A stretch of DNA of 64,000 bases from Orientallactaga sibirica (GCA_036365145.1 JAEOAD010000040.1:13518501-13582500), one strand, 5' to 3'; positions 1-11,218 are shown, numbered from the stretch's first letter. The notes: a model not told the origin generated them from the sequence alone. Numbers and translations are program-made.

Positions 1-610
1 CCCCATATATAAATAAAAACAAAATATAAAAATATTTGTAAAAAAATTAAAAAGCCTCTTAACCCAAGCTCTTACTTGAACAATAGAAAGTGCACGGTTC
101 CGCACTCACTACTAGGAAGTTGGGGAGTTCATGCCTGTGGGGCGACCTTTGACCACTAAGTGGAGTGAGTCATGAGCTGCCTGAGGCTCCATGAACTCCC
201 ACAGCATTCAGGAATAGTTGCTCATGGAGTGGCTGACTGGAAAATGCAGCCCAGTGCATACATTCCCCCTTTGCTGACCAATCATGAGAAAGAATAAGGA
301 CATGTTCTGTGCCAGCGGGGGGAGGGGGACGATGACATTGGATGAGTGCAGATAAATTGGCTTCAAACTGAAAATCCTGCATGTTTATGGCCTAACTTAT
401 GAGCTAAGAGGAAAGGCCTAAGAAATTTTGGAGTATAAAACAAAAACACAATTAAGGCACTTAGTTATTAGGTAATTAATTATTAGGATTATTAATAATC
501 ACGACCAAACGGGAAATACCTACTCCTAGGCCCATGAGGAAGCGCCTGTCTAAGCGCAGCTCTGAGAGGAAAGGTCAGAGGTCTTGGGGAGGGGAGGGGA
601 CGGGAGCTGG

Positions 611-735
611 GTGTGGGGGTGGCTCACGCCTGCAATCCAGCACTCAGGAGCCTAAAATAGCATAGCTGTGAATTCAAGACAAGCCTGGGTTACAGAGTGA
701 GTTCCATGGTCTTCCTAGACTACAGCATGACCCCC
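611..735 (+). repeat. Degenerate B1-like SINE
   Basis: Starts ggtggctcacgcctgcaatcc and keeps the tail half (gcctgggttacagagtgag). More diverged than most B1 copies here. Confidence 0.6.
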
Positions 736-1251
736 AAATTTTAGAAAAGGAAGGAAGAGCTTACACCTAAGGATGGTGGTGAGGGTTTTTGTTTGCTTAG
801 GTTTTGGGGTTTTTCCCCCCATTTAACTGAGATTAGTGTGGTTTTAGATATGTTCAATCTGAAGTGACAAAAAGCATTTTAAAAGGCTTCTAAAGTCATC
901 AGATATAGATCATGGAGGTGAGGCTACATCAGACTCAAGGCATGGACTGGGACCCAGCATCCTAAACGAGCTTAGGTATTTGCAAGTAGATGAGATTTCC
1001 AAGGGAAAAGGCAGACATAAAGCTCAAAAACAAGCCATGTTGACTTAAGGCCGAGTTACTCTCTAGAACTGGAAAGAGCACAGGCAGAACTTACAAGCAT
1101 CACTTGTGTGTTCCTGTGGGTCACATGCAACTAGAAACAAGTGCAGATTAACTTTCTGTCTTTCTGTATTCCCAAAACTGAAGAAACCTGTCACCATGTA
1201 AGCAGACTGCAAATAAAAAACAGGAAGTAGGAAAATAAAAATATCTGTCAT

Positions 1252-1410
1252 GCCGGGCGAGGTGGCGCACACCTTTAATCCCAGAACTCAGGAGGCAGAG
1301 GTAGGAGGATCACTGTGAGTTTGAGGCCACCCTGAGACTCCATATTGAATTCCAGGTCAGCCTCAGCTGGAGTGAGACCCTATCCTGAAAAATAAAAAAT
1401 TAAACAAAAA
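1252..1410 (+). repeat. B1-like SINE, full length
   Basis: Head gccgggcgaggtggcgcac, centre gaggccaccctgagac, end gtgagaccctatcctgaaaa with an A-rich tail. Confidence 0.9.
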
Positions 1411-1736
1411 AGTTACATTCCTGTTTGCGTGCCAAGTATCGTGTGAAACTTTTTGCCTGGGGAGATGCAAACACAGATCTGTCTAAAATTCACCCCAGAC
1501 AATGATCAGTTGACAAATCAAAGCACAACTGCACCAAACCCAGTTTGGGTGAACCAGTGAGTTTACTGGGATCACTTACACATCAGGCGAGGGGTTGTTT
1601 ACAGTGTGGGTGACTCAAAGGCAGCTGCATCACCGAGAAACCCATCCCATGCTCACTCACAAAAACGGCATCTCTGGTCTGAGTCTCCAGCACACTATAC
1701 AAGCAGGAGATTTTATACAACCTTAGGGAGGAGTCT

Positions 1737-1963
1737 TTTTTTTTTTTTTGGAGACAGAAATGGGCGCACCAGCAGTGTCTCAGCTGCTGCGAATGAAATC
1801 CAGATGTGTGCGCCCCCTTGTGGTCAAGTGCAGCATTGCGCCCTTGCATCACTTTGCATCAGGCTAAAGGTGGGACCTGGAGATTGGAACCGCTGAAGAT
1901 TGGAACCAGCGTTCTTAGGCTTAGGAGGCAGGTGCCTTAACCCCTAAACCATCTCTCTAGCCC
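1737..1963 (-). repeat. tRNA-derived SINE, long variant
   Basis: Contains the extra block gtggtcaagtgcagcattgc that marks the long subfamily. The gattggaacc unit near the head is doubled, as in the copy at 40.85-41.13 kb. Confidence 0.85.
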
Positions 1964-2260
1964 GGGAGGAGTCTTTTAAATCCTAGCTCTCCCAGACTTG
2001 ACCTTCACAGCCTCTAGTCTCCCTCCTATCCTCAAGCAGGAATGTTTCAATTCAGAGAACATTGCTACACAACATTGGTGCAAGTCCACCCATTGCCAGC
2101 TGTTCCCTGTTCACATAACCTAGGGGAGTGGTACTATGACCTTTTAAGTATCAGCTCTCCCAGACTTGACCACCTCACTCTCTCTCTCTTTTTTTTTTTA
2201 GGAGGGAGAAATTTGCTATTTTGTATCAAAAAAAAAAAAAAAAAAAAAAAAGCACTTAAG

Positions 2261-2486
2261 GGGCTGGAGAAATGGCTTAGCTGTTAAGGTGTTTGCCTGT
2301 GAAGCCAAAGGATCCTGGTTCGGTTCTCCAGGACCCACATAAGCCAAATGCACAAAAGGCACATGCATCTGGAGTTCATTTGCAGTGGCTAGGGGCCCTG
2401 GGGTGCCCATTCTCTCTCTCTGTCTGCCTCTCTTCTCTCTCTCTCTGCTTGCAAATAAATAAATAAAAATTTGTTAAAAGTTTTTT
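2261..2486 (+). repeat. tRNA-derived SINE with 13-bp target duplication
   Basis: Full element from ggggctggagaaatggctta to a CT repeat and (AAAT)n tail. Flanked by aaaagcacttaag at 2248-2260 and 2487-2499. The A box (tggcttagctg) and B box (ggttcggttctcc) of the Pol III promoter are visible. Confidence 0.92.
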
Positions 2487-2529
2487 AAAAGCACTTAAGA
2501 GGTCAAGGAGACTTGAACTTGGTAAAGGC

Positions 2530-2657
2530 TTGGGACACAGCTTAGTAGCAGAGTGCTTGCTCAGCATGTCAGGCCCAAGGTTTGATCCACAGCACTACCA
2601 TCTCCCTACCCACCAAAACAAAACAAAACAAAACAAAACAAAACAAAACAAAAAAAC
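2530..2657 (+). repeat. Old ID element with (AAAAC)n tail
   Basis: A diverged ID body (gagtgcttgctcagcatg, ttgatccacagcac) is followed by an (AAAAC)n microsatellite from about 2613. Confidence 0.7.
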
Positions 2658-2931
2658 ATGGACACAAAAGAGATATGGAAGGGACAAACAACTGACTTAA
2701 AACAAGAAAAAGAGCTGAGCACAGAAACAAGTATTTAGATGTACAGGAGAGTCAGGTGCAGAGAATGTGGTTACAATTTTGGTATTCTACTGTTTACAGT
2801 TATACATAAGGAACAGTGCAATGCTAGGGGTTTTCCTTGTACAAATTCAGTATTCTGAATATATTGAGCATGTAATCAGATCTGAGAACAGGATCAACAA
2901 TTTGTAATTTTTAAAAACTTGCTGAATGAGT

Positions 2932-3085
2932 GGGACGTGGTGGTACATGCCTTTATCGCAGCATTCAGGAGGCAGAGGTAGGAGATCTCTGGGAGTTTGA
3001 GGCCAACCTGAGACTACAGAGGGAATTCAAGATTAGCCTGGGATAGAGTAAGAGCCTACCTCAAAAACAATACTAATAACAAAAA
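2932..3085 (+). repeat. B1-like SINE
   Basis: Full-length but diverged copy, gtgggacgtggtggtacatg to a mixed A-rich tail. Confidence 0.85.
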
Positions 3086-3109
3086 CTTGGTGAATACAAC
3101 CTTGCTTAA

Positions 3110-3372
3110 TTAAAATAATCGGAACTGACTGGTGCATTCATGATCTCACAGGAGCGCGTTATCCCCACAAGACCTGAGTAATACTGAGACCATCAACAAC
3201 CTGACCTAGAAGATGGAGGACAAACAAGAATGAGACATCAACACAAAAGGACTATTTGGAAAGAGGAGGCAGCTCAGTGGAGGAGGACAAGAGAGAGCAG
3301 TAGGAGGAGAGGGAAACAGGATCAAATTCTATGTCCATGTATTAAAATTCTCAATAAAAAATATATTAAAAA
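3110..3372 (+). mobile_element. LINE-1 3' UTR fragment, rodent type
   Basis: gactggtgcattcatgatct, cacaagacctgagtaatactg and catcaacaacctgacc resemble the rodent Lx/L1 3' UTR as I know it. Ends with caataaaaaatatatt, a poly(A) signal and tail. Heavily 5' truncated; no ORF2 is left. Confidence 0.7.
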
Positions 3373-3445
3373 TAATTTTATAATCTTAATTCCAAAAGAC
3401 ATGCATACACACAAAAGTATCCTATTTAGGAAGTTGTTTGCTTTG

Positions 3446-3562
3446 TTTTTAGGGACAGGGTCTCACTATGTTTCCTGGGGCTGACCTTGAACTTGACAGC
3501 CTCCTGTCATAGCCTCCCAAGTACTGGTGGATTAAAGGTGTGTGTCACCCTACCTGGCACAA
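3446..3562 (-). repeat. B1-like SINE (older form)
   Basis: gacagggtctcactatgttt through gattaaaggtgtgtgtcacc; closer to the general rodent B1 than to the young local form. Confidence 0.75.
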
Positions 3563-3944
3563 AGAGCTGCTTACTTTCATTATCCTCAAGAGAAAATGAC
3601 AACAAAGAAAAACCCAATTCAAAGAACAGAAATGTGACTGTGAATCTCCACCTAGACATGGTGAATGTAGAGAAGATGGTGCTTTGAAACAAAACCTACA
3701 GCTTGCTACCAAGGAGAGGAGAATGAATAAAGTTGTTTAACAGAAGTTATCACACAAGAGGTGAAAAGGTAAAACCAAAGATGAATGCTTAGGATTAGCT
3801 TAGACATAACTCAACACTACTAATATAAAATCAGAAAAGACCGTGTCAGGAATTGTAAACTGTACACAAAAATATACACATAACATAATGGTATCATGAT
3901 AAACCTAATTTTAAAAGACTGCATTAAAATTAGATCTAAAAAAA

Positions 3945-4082
3945 TTTTAGGCAGCATTTTGCTATGTAGCTGAGACTTTCTGGAGCTCTCTATATAGCCC
4001 AAGCTGGCCTCAAACTCAGAATCCTCCTGCCTCCACCTCGGGAGTGCTGCTGGGATTACAGGTGTGCACCACCATGTTCCTC
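3945..4082 (-). repeat. B1-like SINE (older form)
   Basis: Keeps caagctggcctcaaactcag and gggattacaggtgtgcacca; diverged from the young local B1. Confidence 0.7.
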
Positions 4083-4246
4083 TAACGGCGTTTTGCTGGC
4101 AGTTTCCATTTATGTTTTCCAAATGTTTGTGGATTACTTAATTTTTAAATAATAACTTTGTTTGCCAATGTTACATTAATTCTATTAGAATGTATATTTA
4201 CCAATCATATTCTTATAAAAGACACTTTTTAAAAATATTTGAGAGA

Positions 4247-4401
4247 AGCCAGGCATGGTGGCACATGCTTTTAATCCCAGCACTCAGGAGGCTGAAGTAG
4301 GAGAATTGCTGAGTTTGAGGCTTCCCTGAGACTACATAGTGAATTCCAGGTCACCCTGAGTTAGAGTGAGACTCTACCTCAAAAAACCAAAACAAAATAA
4401 A
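4247..4401 (+). repeat. B1-like SINE
   Basis: Full length, joined at its A-rich tail to the opposite-strand tRNA-SINE that follows, making an inverted pair of different families. Confidence 0.88.
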
Positions 4402-4577
4402 ATTATTTGAGAGACAGAATGAATGGGCACACCAGAGCCTTTTGCCAATGCAAACAAGCTCCAGATGCATGTGTCATTTTGTGCATCTGGTTTTATGTGG
4501 GTCCTGTGGAATCAAACCTGTTTCATTAGGCTTTGCAAGCCAGTGTCTTTAACCACTCAGACATCTCTCCAATCCTC
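4402..4577 (-). repeat. tRNA-derived SINE
   Basis: Complete but diverged; the CT-repeat region has decayed to gagagacagaatgaatggg. Confidence 0.82.
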
Positions 4578-6683
4578 AAAATACATTTATTGTAATTAAC
4601 ATGTTGCAACTTTGAATGTTAGCATGCTATTAAGTATTTATACCAAATATATTAAATATAGCTAGGTTCACGTATAGATGAACTGTTGAAATTGCAGAGT
4701 ACCACCAAACAGACTGTATCATTATGTCATTCACAGGTCATCATGGCTACACTGGGCCCACAATCAGGATGCTGAGCCATATCAAGTAGAAATGCAGTTT
4801 AATGAAAATGAAAAACATGATCATCACAAGATTCGGGGAAAGGTGTTTTCAGATACTCAGTAAAAGTAATGCCAAGAAATAGTAGAGTACAATGGGAAAA
4901 CAAAAACCTGTCCTGGGTCAGGCAGTAAGGTTTTGTGGCTTTACTCACAGTGCTATGTAACCAGAATAGCTCTTCTTTGTATTTCTGGAATACACAGTCA
5001 ATTATAAATGACCTGTGTTAACTCAAGCTGGTCTCCCCCCACCTAAAAGCAGTGATGCTTCTTATATATGCACTCTGCCCCAAATAAAGTAGGTTACTGG
5101 AAATATAAATGGTATAAAAAGTGAGGTTTACTCACAAGTGTAAGTTGAGATGAACACTGACTTCTTCCTCCTGCCTTTGTCTTTTTTTTTTTGAGAAAGA
5201 GTCCCAGGCTAAGACCTTCCTTTTTCAGCCTACCTAGAACTGGGATGATAGCTGTGTATCACAGCTGGCCTTCCAACCTCTTTTTAACCTGATTATAAAG
5301 GAAAAGCACACCCAGCATACATCGACCGCCTATTTGGAAGTTCAGCTACCTGGCTTTAAAGTTCTCAGTAAGATGCAGCCACATGATTATAATGTATCGT
5401 CTACCTGAATGCCTGCCAATGAAGACAAGATTGCCCCTCCATTTTCACAAATCTACTCTCACCCAGTGGTATCACAAGGTAAATTTAAACACCCTATCCT
5501 TTTAAAGCATCTACTGTTTGTAGCTAGCTGCAAAGCACATAGGCTGAAACTCAGCTATTCAGAAAAGCTGAACCCTTGTTTATATGATTATTAAGCAGTA
5601 TTTTGATCATTTATGTCACTGCATAGAAACAAAGGATACATCCATTAGTTTAGAAAACATGAGATAAATCTTTCAACATAATGTAGTATTGTAAGTAAAT
5701 ATAGTTAAATCATATTAAGTTATATAAAATAAATTGAAATGATACTATACTGTAACAAGGTAACAATTCCTAATTGAACAGAACCACCAAAATATATGAA
5801 AATATTAACAAGGGAAAAAACCATACTAAATTGTGCCTGTCCCTTCCCTCCACATCCTTCTTTGTAAAGACAAGAATCCACAAGACACTATTTCTACCAC
5901 TATAGCCTTTGTTTTGCAGTCAAGCTCTTCCTGGCACCCTAAAAAGAGATGATAATACCTTAGCTTTAGCTGAGCTTACCAGTATTTCTATGTTAAAAAT
6001 CACAATATGACTAAAACGTCAAAAAATGTGTAGAACATTACACACTCACAACTCTCACTCTCACATACAAAGTTACTGAACTCCCAGCAATTCTGAAATA
6101 AGCTGCTGATGCTGAGGGAAATGGTGGCAGGTTTAAATGATGAGCACTAAGAATGAAGTTCTCGAGTCAGCATTTCAGTGCAGTTTCACAAGTCCACGTC
6201 GAGGGCAGGGACCAGGAGCCAGATGGAACAAGCACCGTCTGAACAGCAGTCCCTACTCCCAACCTCGGGCTGGGGAGGACAGGACACAGGAAGCCTCCCT
6301 GCCACTTTCCCACACTAGTTGGAGTAGGGCCCTGGCTTCACACTTCTTGCATACTCCAATCTGGTGTGCACTACATAGCTGTGTGATCATGAAGTATTGA
6401 TGACTTTTGAACACACATGATTCGATCTTTCCTTAAACTGTAGAACCACAGAACTAGCAGCCATGTCAGTCACAAATACATTGTTTAAAGTGACCCACCC
6501 CATTCATGGGAGATCACCCTGCAAGCAGCAGCCAATAAAGTCCAGCTTTTCATTCACTGGATCCTTTAGCAGCCAAAAAGAAAAACAAAACAATGGGGGG
6601 GGGGAGTCACTGGATATACAATATTACAATTGGCTTTATTTTTATTTTACAATTTTTCCATAAGAACATTTAAAAATTGGTAA

Positions 6684-6935
6684 GGGGCTGGAGAGATGGC
6701 TTAGCAGTTAAGTGCTTGCCTGTGAAGCCTAAGGACCTTGGTTCAAGGCTCGATTCCCCAGGACCCACAAAAGCCAGAGGCACAAGGGGTGCATGCATCT
6801 GGGGTTCATCTGCAGTGACTGGAGGCCCTGGCGTGCCCATTCTCTCTCTTTCTTTCTGTTGCTCTCAAATAAATAAATAAATAAATAAAATAAACAAACA
6901 ACAAAAATTAAAAATAAATAAATAAAAATTGCTAA
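6684..6935 (+). repeat. tRNA-derived SINE with long (AAAT)n tail
   Basis: Full length; the B-box region carries a small insertion (ggttcaaggctcgattcc). A long A-rich tail runs to about 6935. Confidence 0.88.
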
Positions 6936-7184
6936 GAACTGAAGTGCAAAACATTCCATTTTCTCAGAGAAAATTACTTAACAAATGCCAAGAATACACA
7001 AGGACTTTTACAGAAGAGATGAAAGACATAACCATATTCTCAAGATGCTAATAAGCCGACAGGGGCAGACAAAACACAGACACAAGTCATAAGAAACCAA
7101 GGCAGCAGAGTGTGCAAGTGAAAACAGATACAGCGCTAAAGCCTTCCAAAGAGGGGCAAGGAAAGGCAGTATCGGGGCCAGGGC

Positions 7185-7552
7185 CCTGCCATAGTTTGAA
7201 TGTATGTTCCCCAGACACTCCGGTGTTCTATTAAAGCTTGTAACTTGGATCCCCACTGCCTGGTTGGAGAAGCCATCACTGAGTCCTGAGTCCTGCCCTA
7301 AGGTGCGATTGGAGGCCAATCTGATTTCCAGCCCAAAGGTGTAAGAGAGCAGCCTGAGCTCTGGGGGGATTCCTGTTGCTTGTTGCTTTGGGTGTTCGCT
7401 GGCTGGTGATGGTTTCTCTCTGCTTGGATGTATGGAAACAGCTTTTTCCACCACTGGATGGTCAGCCCAGCAACGAAGAGTTGACTGCAACAGGCCCACA
7501 TCAGTATGCTGCCACTAAAACCCATGGTCAAGAGCAGCTGGTAAAATGTAGG
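7185..7552. repeat. Possible old interspersed repeat (unidentified)
   Basis: Begins ccatagtttgaatgtatgtt, a type of start common in old LTR-like or DNA repeats, and is followed by 350 bases of moderate GC without SINE similarity. I cannot name the family. Confidence 0.25.
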
Positions 7553-7556
7553 ATTG

Positions 7557-7746
7557 GGGCTGGAGAGATGGCTTAGTGGTTAAGGCACTGGCCTGCAAAG
7601 CCTAAGGACCCAGATTCAGTTCCCCAGTACCCAAGTAAAGCCAGATGCACATGCATCTGGAGTTTGTTTGCAGCGGTTTAGAGGCCCTGGAGTGTCCATT
7701 CTCATTCTCATATTCTCCTTCTCCTTGCATATAAATAACTTTTTTA
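7557..7746 (+). repeat. tRNA-derived SINE
   Basis: Complete head; the CT repeat has become attctcattctcatattctc. Confidence 0.88.
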
Positions 7747-8867
7747 AAATGTAGAATTGGTTTGTCACTTTGGTTCTCCCAAGAATTAGGTTCTCTGTGG
7801 ACATCCTCACTCTTTCAAACCCCAACTTCCCCATCCATGACCAGGAAATGCACCTGTTCTACCGCTTAATGGGCTGGCGTGAGGATGGAATCAGCTCCCA
7901 GAATCTTAATTTCATGATAATTAACTCTCTTACAAGTGGCTAGTTATTTAACGTCTTCCTGAGTATTTCCAGTAAGGAGAATTGCATCATTTCTCAAGAC
8001 CAATCACTACATCTGAACAGCTGGTTCTCAGAAAGTTTATGCTGTGTAAAACCAAAACCAGACTCTGAAGTTCTATCCTCTGGCGCAACACAGAAAAACG
8101 AAATACTGGACAAGCCAGCCAAGATAACATGCAAGGACTGGAATAAATGAAAAGTCACATTATTCAGAGAGGGAAATCGCTTATAACAAACTTTTGGGAA
8201 AGGCTCCTGAGTACATATCCACTGGTTCTTAAGGTGGAAAGCACTGTGACCTACAGGCATCAAGGACCAAGTGTGTTGGAAGGTCTGTCAGACACACTGA
8301 TAAGAGAGCACGTGTCATGTCGCAGAGTTCTGGAAGCTGCTCTTTTCCAGTACAGAATGAGTAGTGCCAGGGAGTGCTGCTGGCTTCCTAATGAAAAGCC
8401 TGGGGTTCAGCTGGAGCCAGATTATGAAGAAACATCCTTCCATATGGCTGAACTAAGATCATTACCCGGCAGCAGTTCACTGAAGATTTCTGAGATGGCA
8501 AAATTAAGGGTTAGGCAGATTATTTAGGGAGACATACTGGATGCAGGTGGAGATAGGGGACTGAATGCCAAACTGGACCTTACTCAAAATAAACCCGAAA
8601 TCTGGGAGCTAAAATCGTTAACAGCCCAAGATAGAGGAAAGTGCCTCAGAGAGCAGATTCTATGAACACAAATTTTAAAATTAATTTAGAACTACTAAAC
8701 AGAAGACAACCTTCTGGTTTACTTATAAATGTAGTTTCAGCATCTCACACTGTAGCAGCACTTGGGACTTGTCATGGACACTGAGGGTACACACACTGAG
8801 AGTTCCTCTGTATCCCTCTAAGGGTTACTTTCTACAAACACGTTGTTTTAAAAAACAAACTGAGGGT

Positions 8868-9017
8868 GCTGGGCGTGGTGGCGCATGCCTTTAATCCCAG
8901 CACTTGGGAGGCAGAGGTAGGAGGATGAACATGAGTTCAAGGCCACCCTGAGACTAGATAGTGAATTCCAGGTCAGCCTGGGCTATAGTGAGACCCTGTG
9001 TCAAAAAAGACCAAAAG
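8868..9017 (+). repeat. B1-like SINE
   Basis: Young copy, gctgggcgtggtggcgcatg to a caaaaaagaccaaaag tail, which served as the target for the next SINE. Confidence 0.9.
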
Positions 9018-9018
9018 A

Positions 9019-9236
9019 GGGGCTGGAGAAATGGCTTAACGGTTAAGGCGTTTGTTTGCCTGCAAAGCCAAAGGATCCCTGTTCGATTCTCCAGGACCCA
9101 TGTAAGTCAGATACACAAGGGGGCACATGCAGCTGGAGTTCATTTGCAGTTGCTAGAGGCCCTGGCATGCCCATTCTCTTTCTGTCTGCCTCTCTTCTAT
9201 CTATCTCTCTGCTTGCAAATAAATAACGTTTAAAAA
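9019..9236 (+). repeat. tRNA-derived SINE inserted in a B1 tail
   Basis: Flanked by a perfect 16-bp duplication aaaaaagaccaaaaga (9003-9018 and 9237-9252), showing L1-style target-primed insertion into the A-rich tail of the B1 at 8868. Confidence 0.93.
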
Positions 9237-9779
9237 AAAAAAGACCAAAAGATAAATAAACAAACAAATAAAAAGCGAGGGTGGCCATGCATCATCTATA
9301 CATACTGATTTGGCCAAAAACAAAAAAAAAAACCCACAAGATGCGCCAAGCTAATAAATTTGGGTAAGCAGTCCTGGAGTTGACTTGTTTCAACAATGGC
9401 ATGGCCGATGCTATTATCCTTAGGGCATATACTCTCCCAGCTCCTCTGTGCTCGAAAACTTTGTACTTGGGATGAGTTACTTCCAGTCTACCACATCCCT
9501 ATCGCCTGGAGGCCTGATGCAGAGCAGCGTCCTGGACCAGGAGAATGGGAGGTTCACCGGGACTCCACGCTGGGCTTGTCCTCTCCCTTCCCGCCCCACC
9601 CCCAGTAAGGAGCCCGGGCGGGCGAGGCCAGGCCTCGCCGGGGATAAGAGCACAGGGGCCGGCTCCCCTCCCCCGCGCGGGCGCCGGCAGAAAGGGCGGA
9701 GCTCCACCCCGAAGCCGGAGCCTGGTACCCGGGAGCCTCGCTTCCATGCCCGCCGACCACGATCCCATTCGCTGCTCAC

Positions 9780-9989
9780 CTCTGCCCGGGCCGGCTCGGG
9801 GCCCTGCACGGCTGCCGGCTGTGGCTGCAGCTGCTGGGCGGGCGCCGGAGGTTCTTGGTTGCGGTGGTTCAGCTCTTCCTCGGGACCGGCTAGGACTGCA
9901 ACCGGGATCCACAGCAACAGAAGCAGCAGGAGCCCAAGCAGCCGGGGCGTCGTCGGGGCTCGGCCGCTCCCCCGGGCCGCGACCGCCAT
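9780..9989 (-). CDS. TMEM165: TMEM165 coding exon 1 (residues 1-70; gene continues beyond position 1)
   Basis: TMEM165 is a Golgi multi-pass UPF0016/GDT1-family cation exchanger that imports Mn2+ (and Ca2+) for glycosyltransferases. This exon holds only the N-terminus: a basic start MAVAARGSGRAPTTPR, a leucine-rich signal peptide (about residues 17-34), and the luminal linker with RNQEPPAPAQQLQPQP and GPEPARAE, almost the same as human. The donor is GCAGAG|GTGAGC, phase 0. ATG is at 9989-9987 with G at -3 and G at +4. The frame is open upstream, but the upstream in-frame codon at 10094 is GTG, so the human-matching ATG is preferred. The two UPF0016 repeats with the ExGD(K/R) motifs are in later exons, not seen here. 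Confidence 0.95.
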
Positions 9990-10254
9990 CCCGTCCGTCC
10001 GTCCGTCCGCGCCCCCGCCCTGGCCTTGCAAGAGGAAGTACCGGCGACGGGAAATCTCGACCGTGGCCCGACCCCGGGACAGCGTGTCCGTCACGCCTCA
10101 CCGCCGCATGCGGGCGAGCCGGGCGCGAGGGGAGCAGCAGGCCGGTTCCGCACAGCTCCGGCTCCCGCCGCCGCCGCCGCACCGCTCCTGCAACCGCCTG
10201 CGGCGGGGCCGGGCCCGAACTCCTCCAGGCCACGCCCCCTGGCCCTGCCGGCTT

Positions 10255-10320
10255 CCCATTGGTCCGACGTCAGGCGCGGCGTCGTGACGTCTACGGCTCG
10301 CGCGCTCTTCCCATTGGCTC
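10255..10320 (-). promoter_or_regulatory. Paired CCAAT boxes flanking paired CRE cores in TMEM165 promoter
   Basis: Two ATTGG pentamers (CCAAT on the gene strand) at 10258-10262 and 10313-10317 flank two GACGTC palindromes at 10266-10271 and 10286-10291. Each palindrome sits in a seven-base TGACGTC half-match of the CRE (one on each strand). NF-Y and CREB/ATF proteins are the known binders of such motifs; binding here is inference. Confidence 0.6.
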
Positions 10321-10660
10321 CCGGCGCTCCAGGGCAGGTCCGGCCTCTGAAGGATCGCCCTCCCAGCATCCTTCCCCCGGAGACCCCCCCCCCCACGCAC
10401 CGCTCCTCTCTCGGCCCTCGGTCCTGGGTGCAGGCGCGGCTCTCACGAGCGGTTCCTCCGCTCCCGTCCAGACCTGCCTTCCCCGGGCTGTGCTAACCTC
10501 CTTCCGAGGTCACACGAGTCCCAGCGCCGCTAGTTACGTGGCACTTGTTGGACTGGATCTGCCGCACCTCGCTGGATGCCGCCCGCCCCCACCCATTTTC
10601 GGAGCCACCCTCTACGTGACGAGCGTCTGCTGAGAATGTTCCCTTGGGGTCAAAGTGATT

Positions 10661-10670
10661 TTATATATAT

Positions 10671-10704
<34 letters not shown>
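10661..10704. repeat. (AT)n microsatellite at the edge of the TMEM165 CpG island
   Basis: About 40 bases of TA repeats with one gtttt interruption, marking the sharp upstream end of the GC-rich block. Confidence 0.9.
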
Positions 10705-11020
10705 ATGTTTTTAAAAATCCCAGATGCGACTCGGAAATAACCGATGAAATATTCAAGTTTTGTTTTAAGACATTGTTCTGGCTAGAATTACCCGCACACT
10801 CAAAGCATCTTAACATTGCCCTTGTCCCGGAATACCGAATACCTTTCCGTTTGGGATGCCCTGGTTTGGGCCTGCGCGCCTTGAACTACCCAGTTAAACT
10901 GTTTGGCTCTTGAAATTGAGAAGTTTTGGAGGATGGAGGTGAGGGCAGGCAAGACTAGAAAACGGGAAAGTGTGTTTGTTTAGGTGGCAGAATGCTTACA
11001 TTTAATACTTTTTTAAAAAA

Positions 11021-11218
11021 GATTTTATTGTTATTTATTAGAGACCGAGAAAGAGAGAGAGAGAATGGACGTGCCAGGGCCTCCAGCCACTGCAAACGAA
11101 CTCCAGATATATGCACCACCATGTGTATCTGGCTTAGGTGGGACCTGGAGAATGGAACCGGGGTCCTCTGGGCTTCTCGGGCATGCATCTTAACCACTAA
11201 ACCATCTCTCCAGCCCCC
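11021..11218 (-). repeat. tRNA-derived SINE
   Basis: Full length. An (AGAG)n run and catctctccagcccc at the head end are clear. Confidence 0.9.

Larger units (their letters stand above)
1..9779 (-). other. TMEM165: TMEM165 intron 1 (partial)
   Basis: No sequence matching the next TMEM165 exon (the ELGDKTFF region) was found by reading the minus strand, so the intron runs off the window. It holds about a dozen SINEs and an L1 3' end. Stretches without recognised repeats are 1-600, 740-1250, 4.58-6.68 (only a weak B1 trace near 5180-5271) and 7.75-8.87 kb. The last has a 126-codon plus-strand frame at 8147-8527 that I do not recognise. Confidence 0.8.
9600..10560 (-). promoter_or_regulatory. 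TMEM165: CpG island with TMEM165 promoter and 5' UTR
   Basis: GC-rich, CpG-dense block covering exon 1 and about 570 bases upstream of the ATG. No TATA box is seen at a useful distance. GC boxes (for example the cacgcccc run near 10231), a CGG-repeat-like run near 10168-10180 and paired CCAAT/CRE motifs at 10255-10320 fit a housekeeping promoter. The transcription start cannot be fixed from sequence; 10.0-10.25 kb is my guess. Confidence 0.85.

Noticed and set aside
2261..2486. Functional tRNA gene
   Set aside because: The A-box and B-box-like motifs belong to SINE heads; no cloverleaf with intact acceptor stem is present in this or any other copy.
7008..7499. 163-codon minus-strand frame in TMEM165 intron 1
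   Set aside because: Overlaps the unidentified repeat-like segment at 7.19-7.55 kb. No similarity to the missing TMEM165 exons, and its flanks lack convincing splice sites.
1..9779. Further TMEM165 exons in the window
   Set aside because: The minus strand was read for the conserved ELGDKTFFIAAIMAMRY region and none was found; intron 1 appears to extend beyond the window.
9990..10094. N-terminal extension of TMEM165 from an upstream in-frame start
   Set aside because: The upstream start codon is GTG, not ATG, and the human protein starts at the ATG at 9989.
9545..10633. 362-codon ATG-started plus-strand frame over the TMEM165 CpG island
   Set aside because: It is antisense to exon 1, made of Pro/Arg/Gly/Ser-rich composition from high GC, with no recognisable domain. 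Other long frames on both strands overlap it, as expected in CpG islands.
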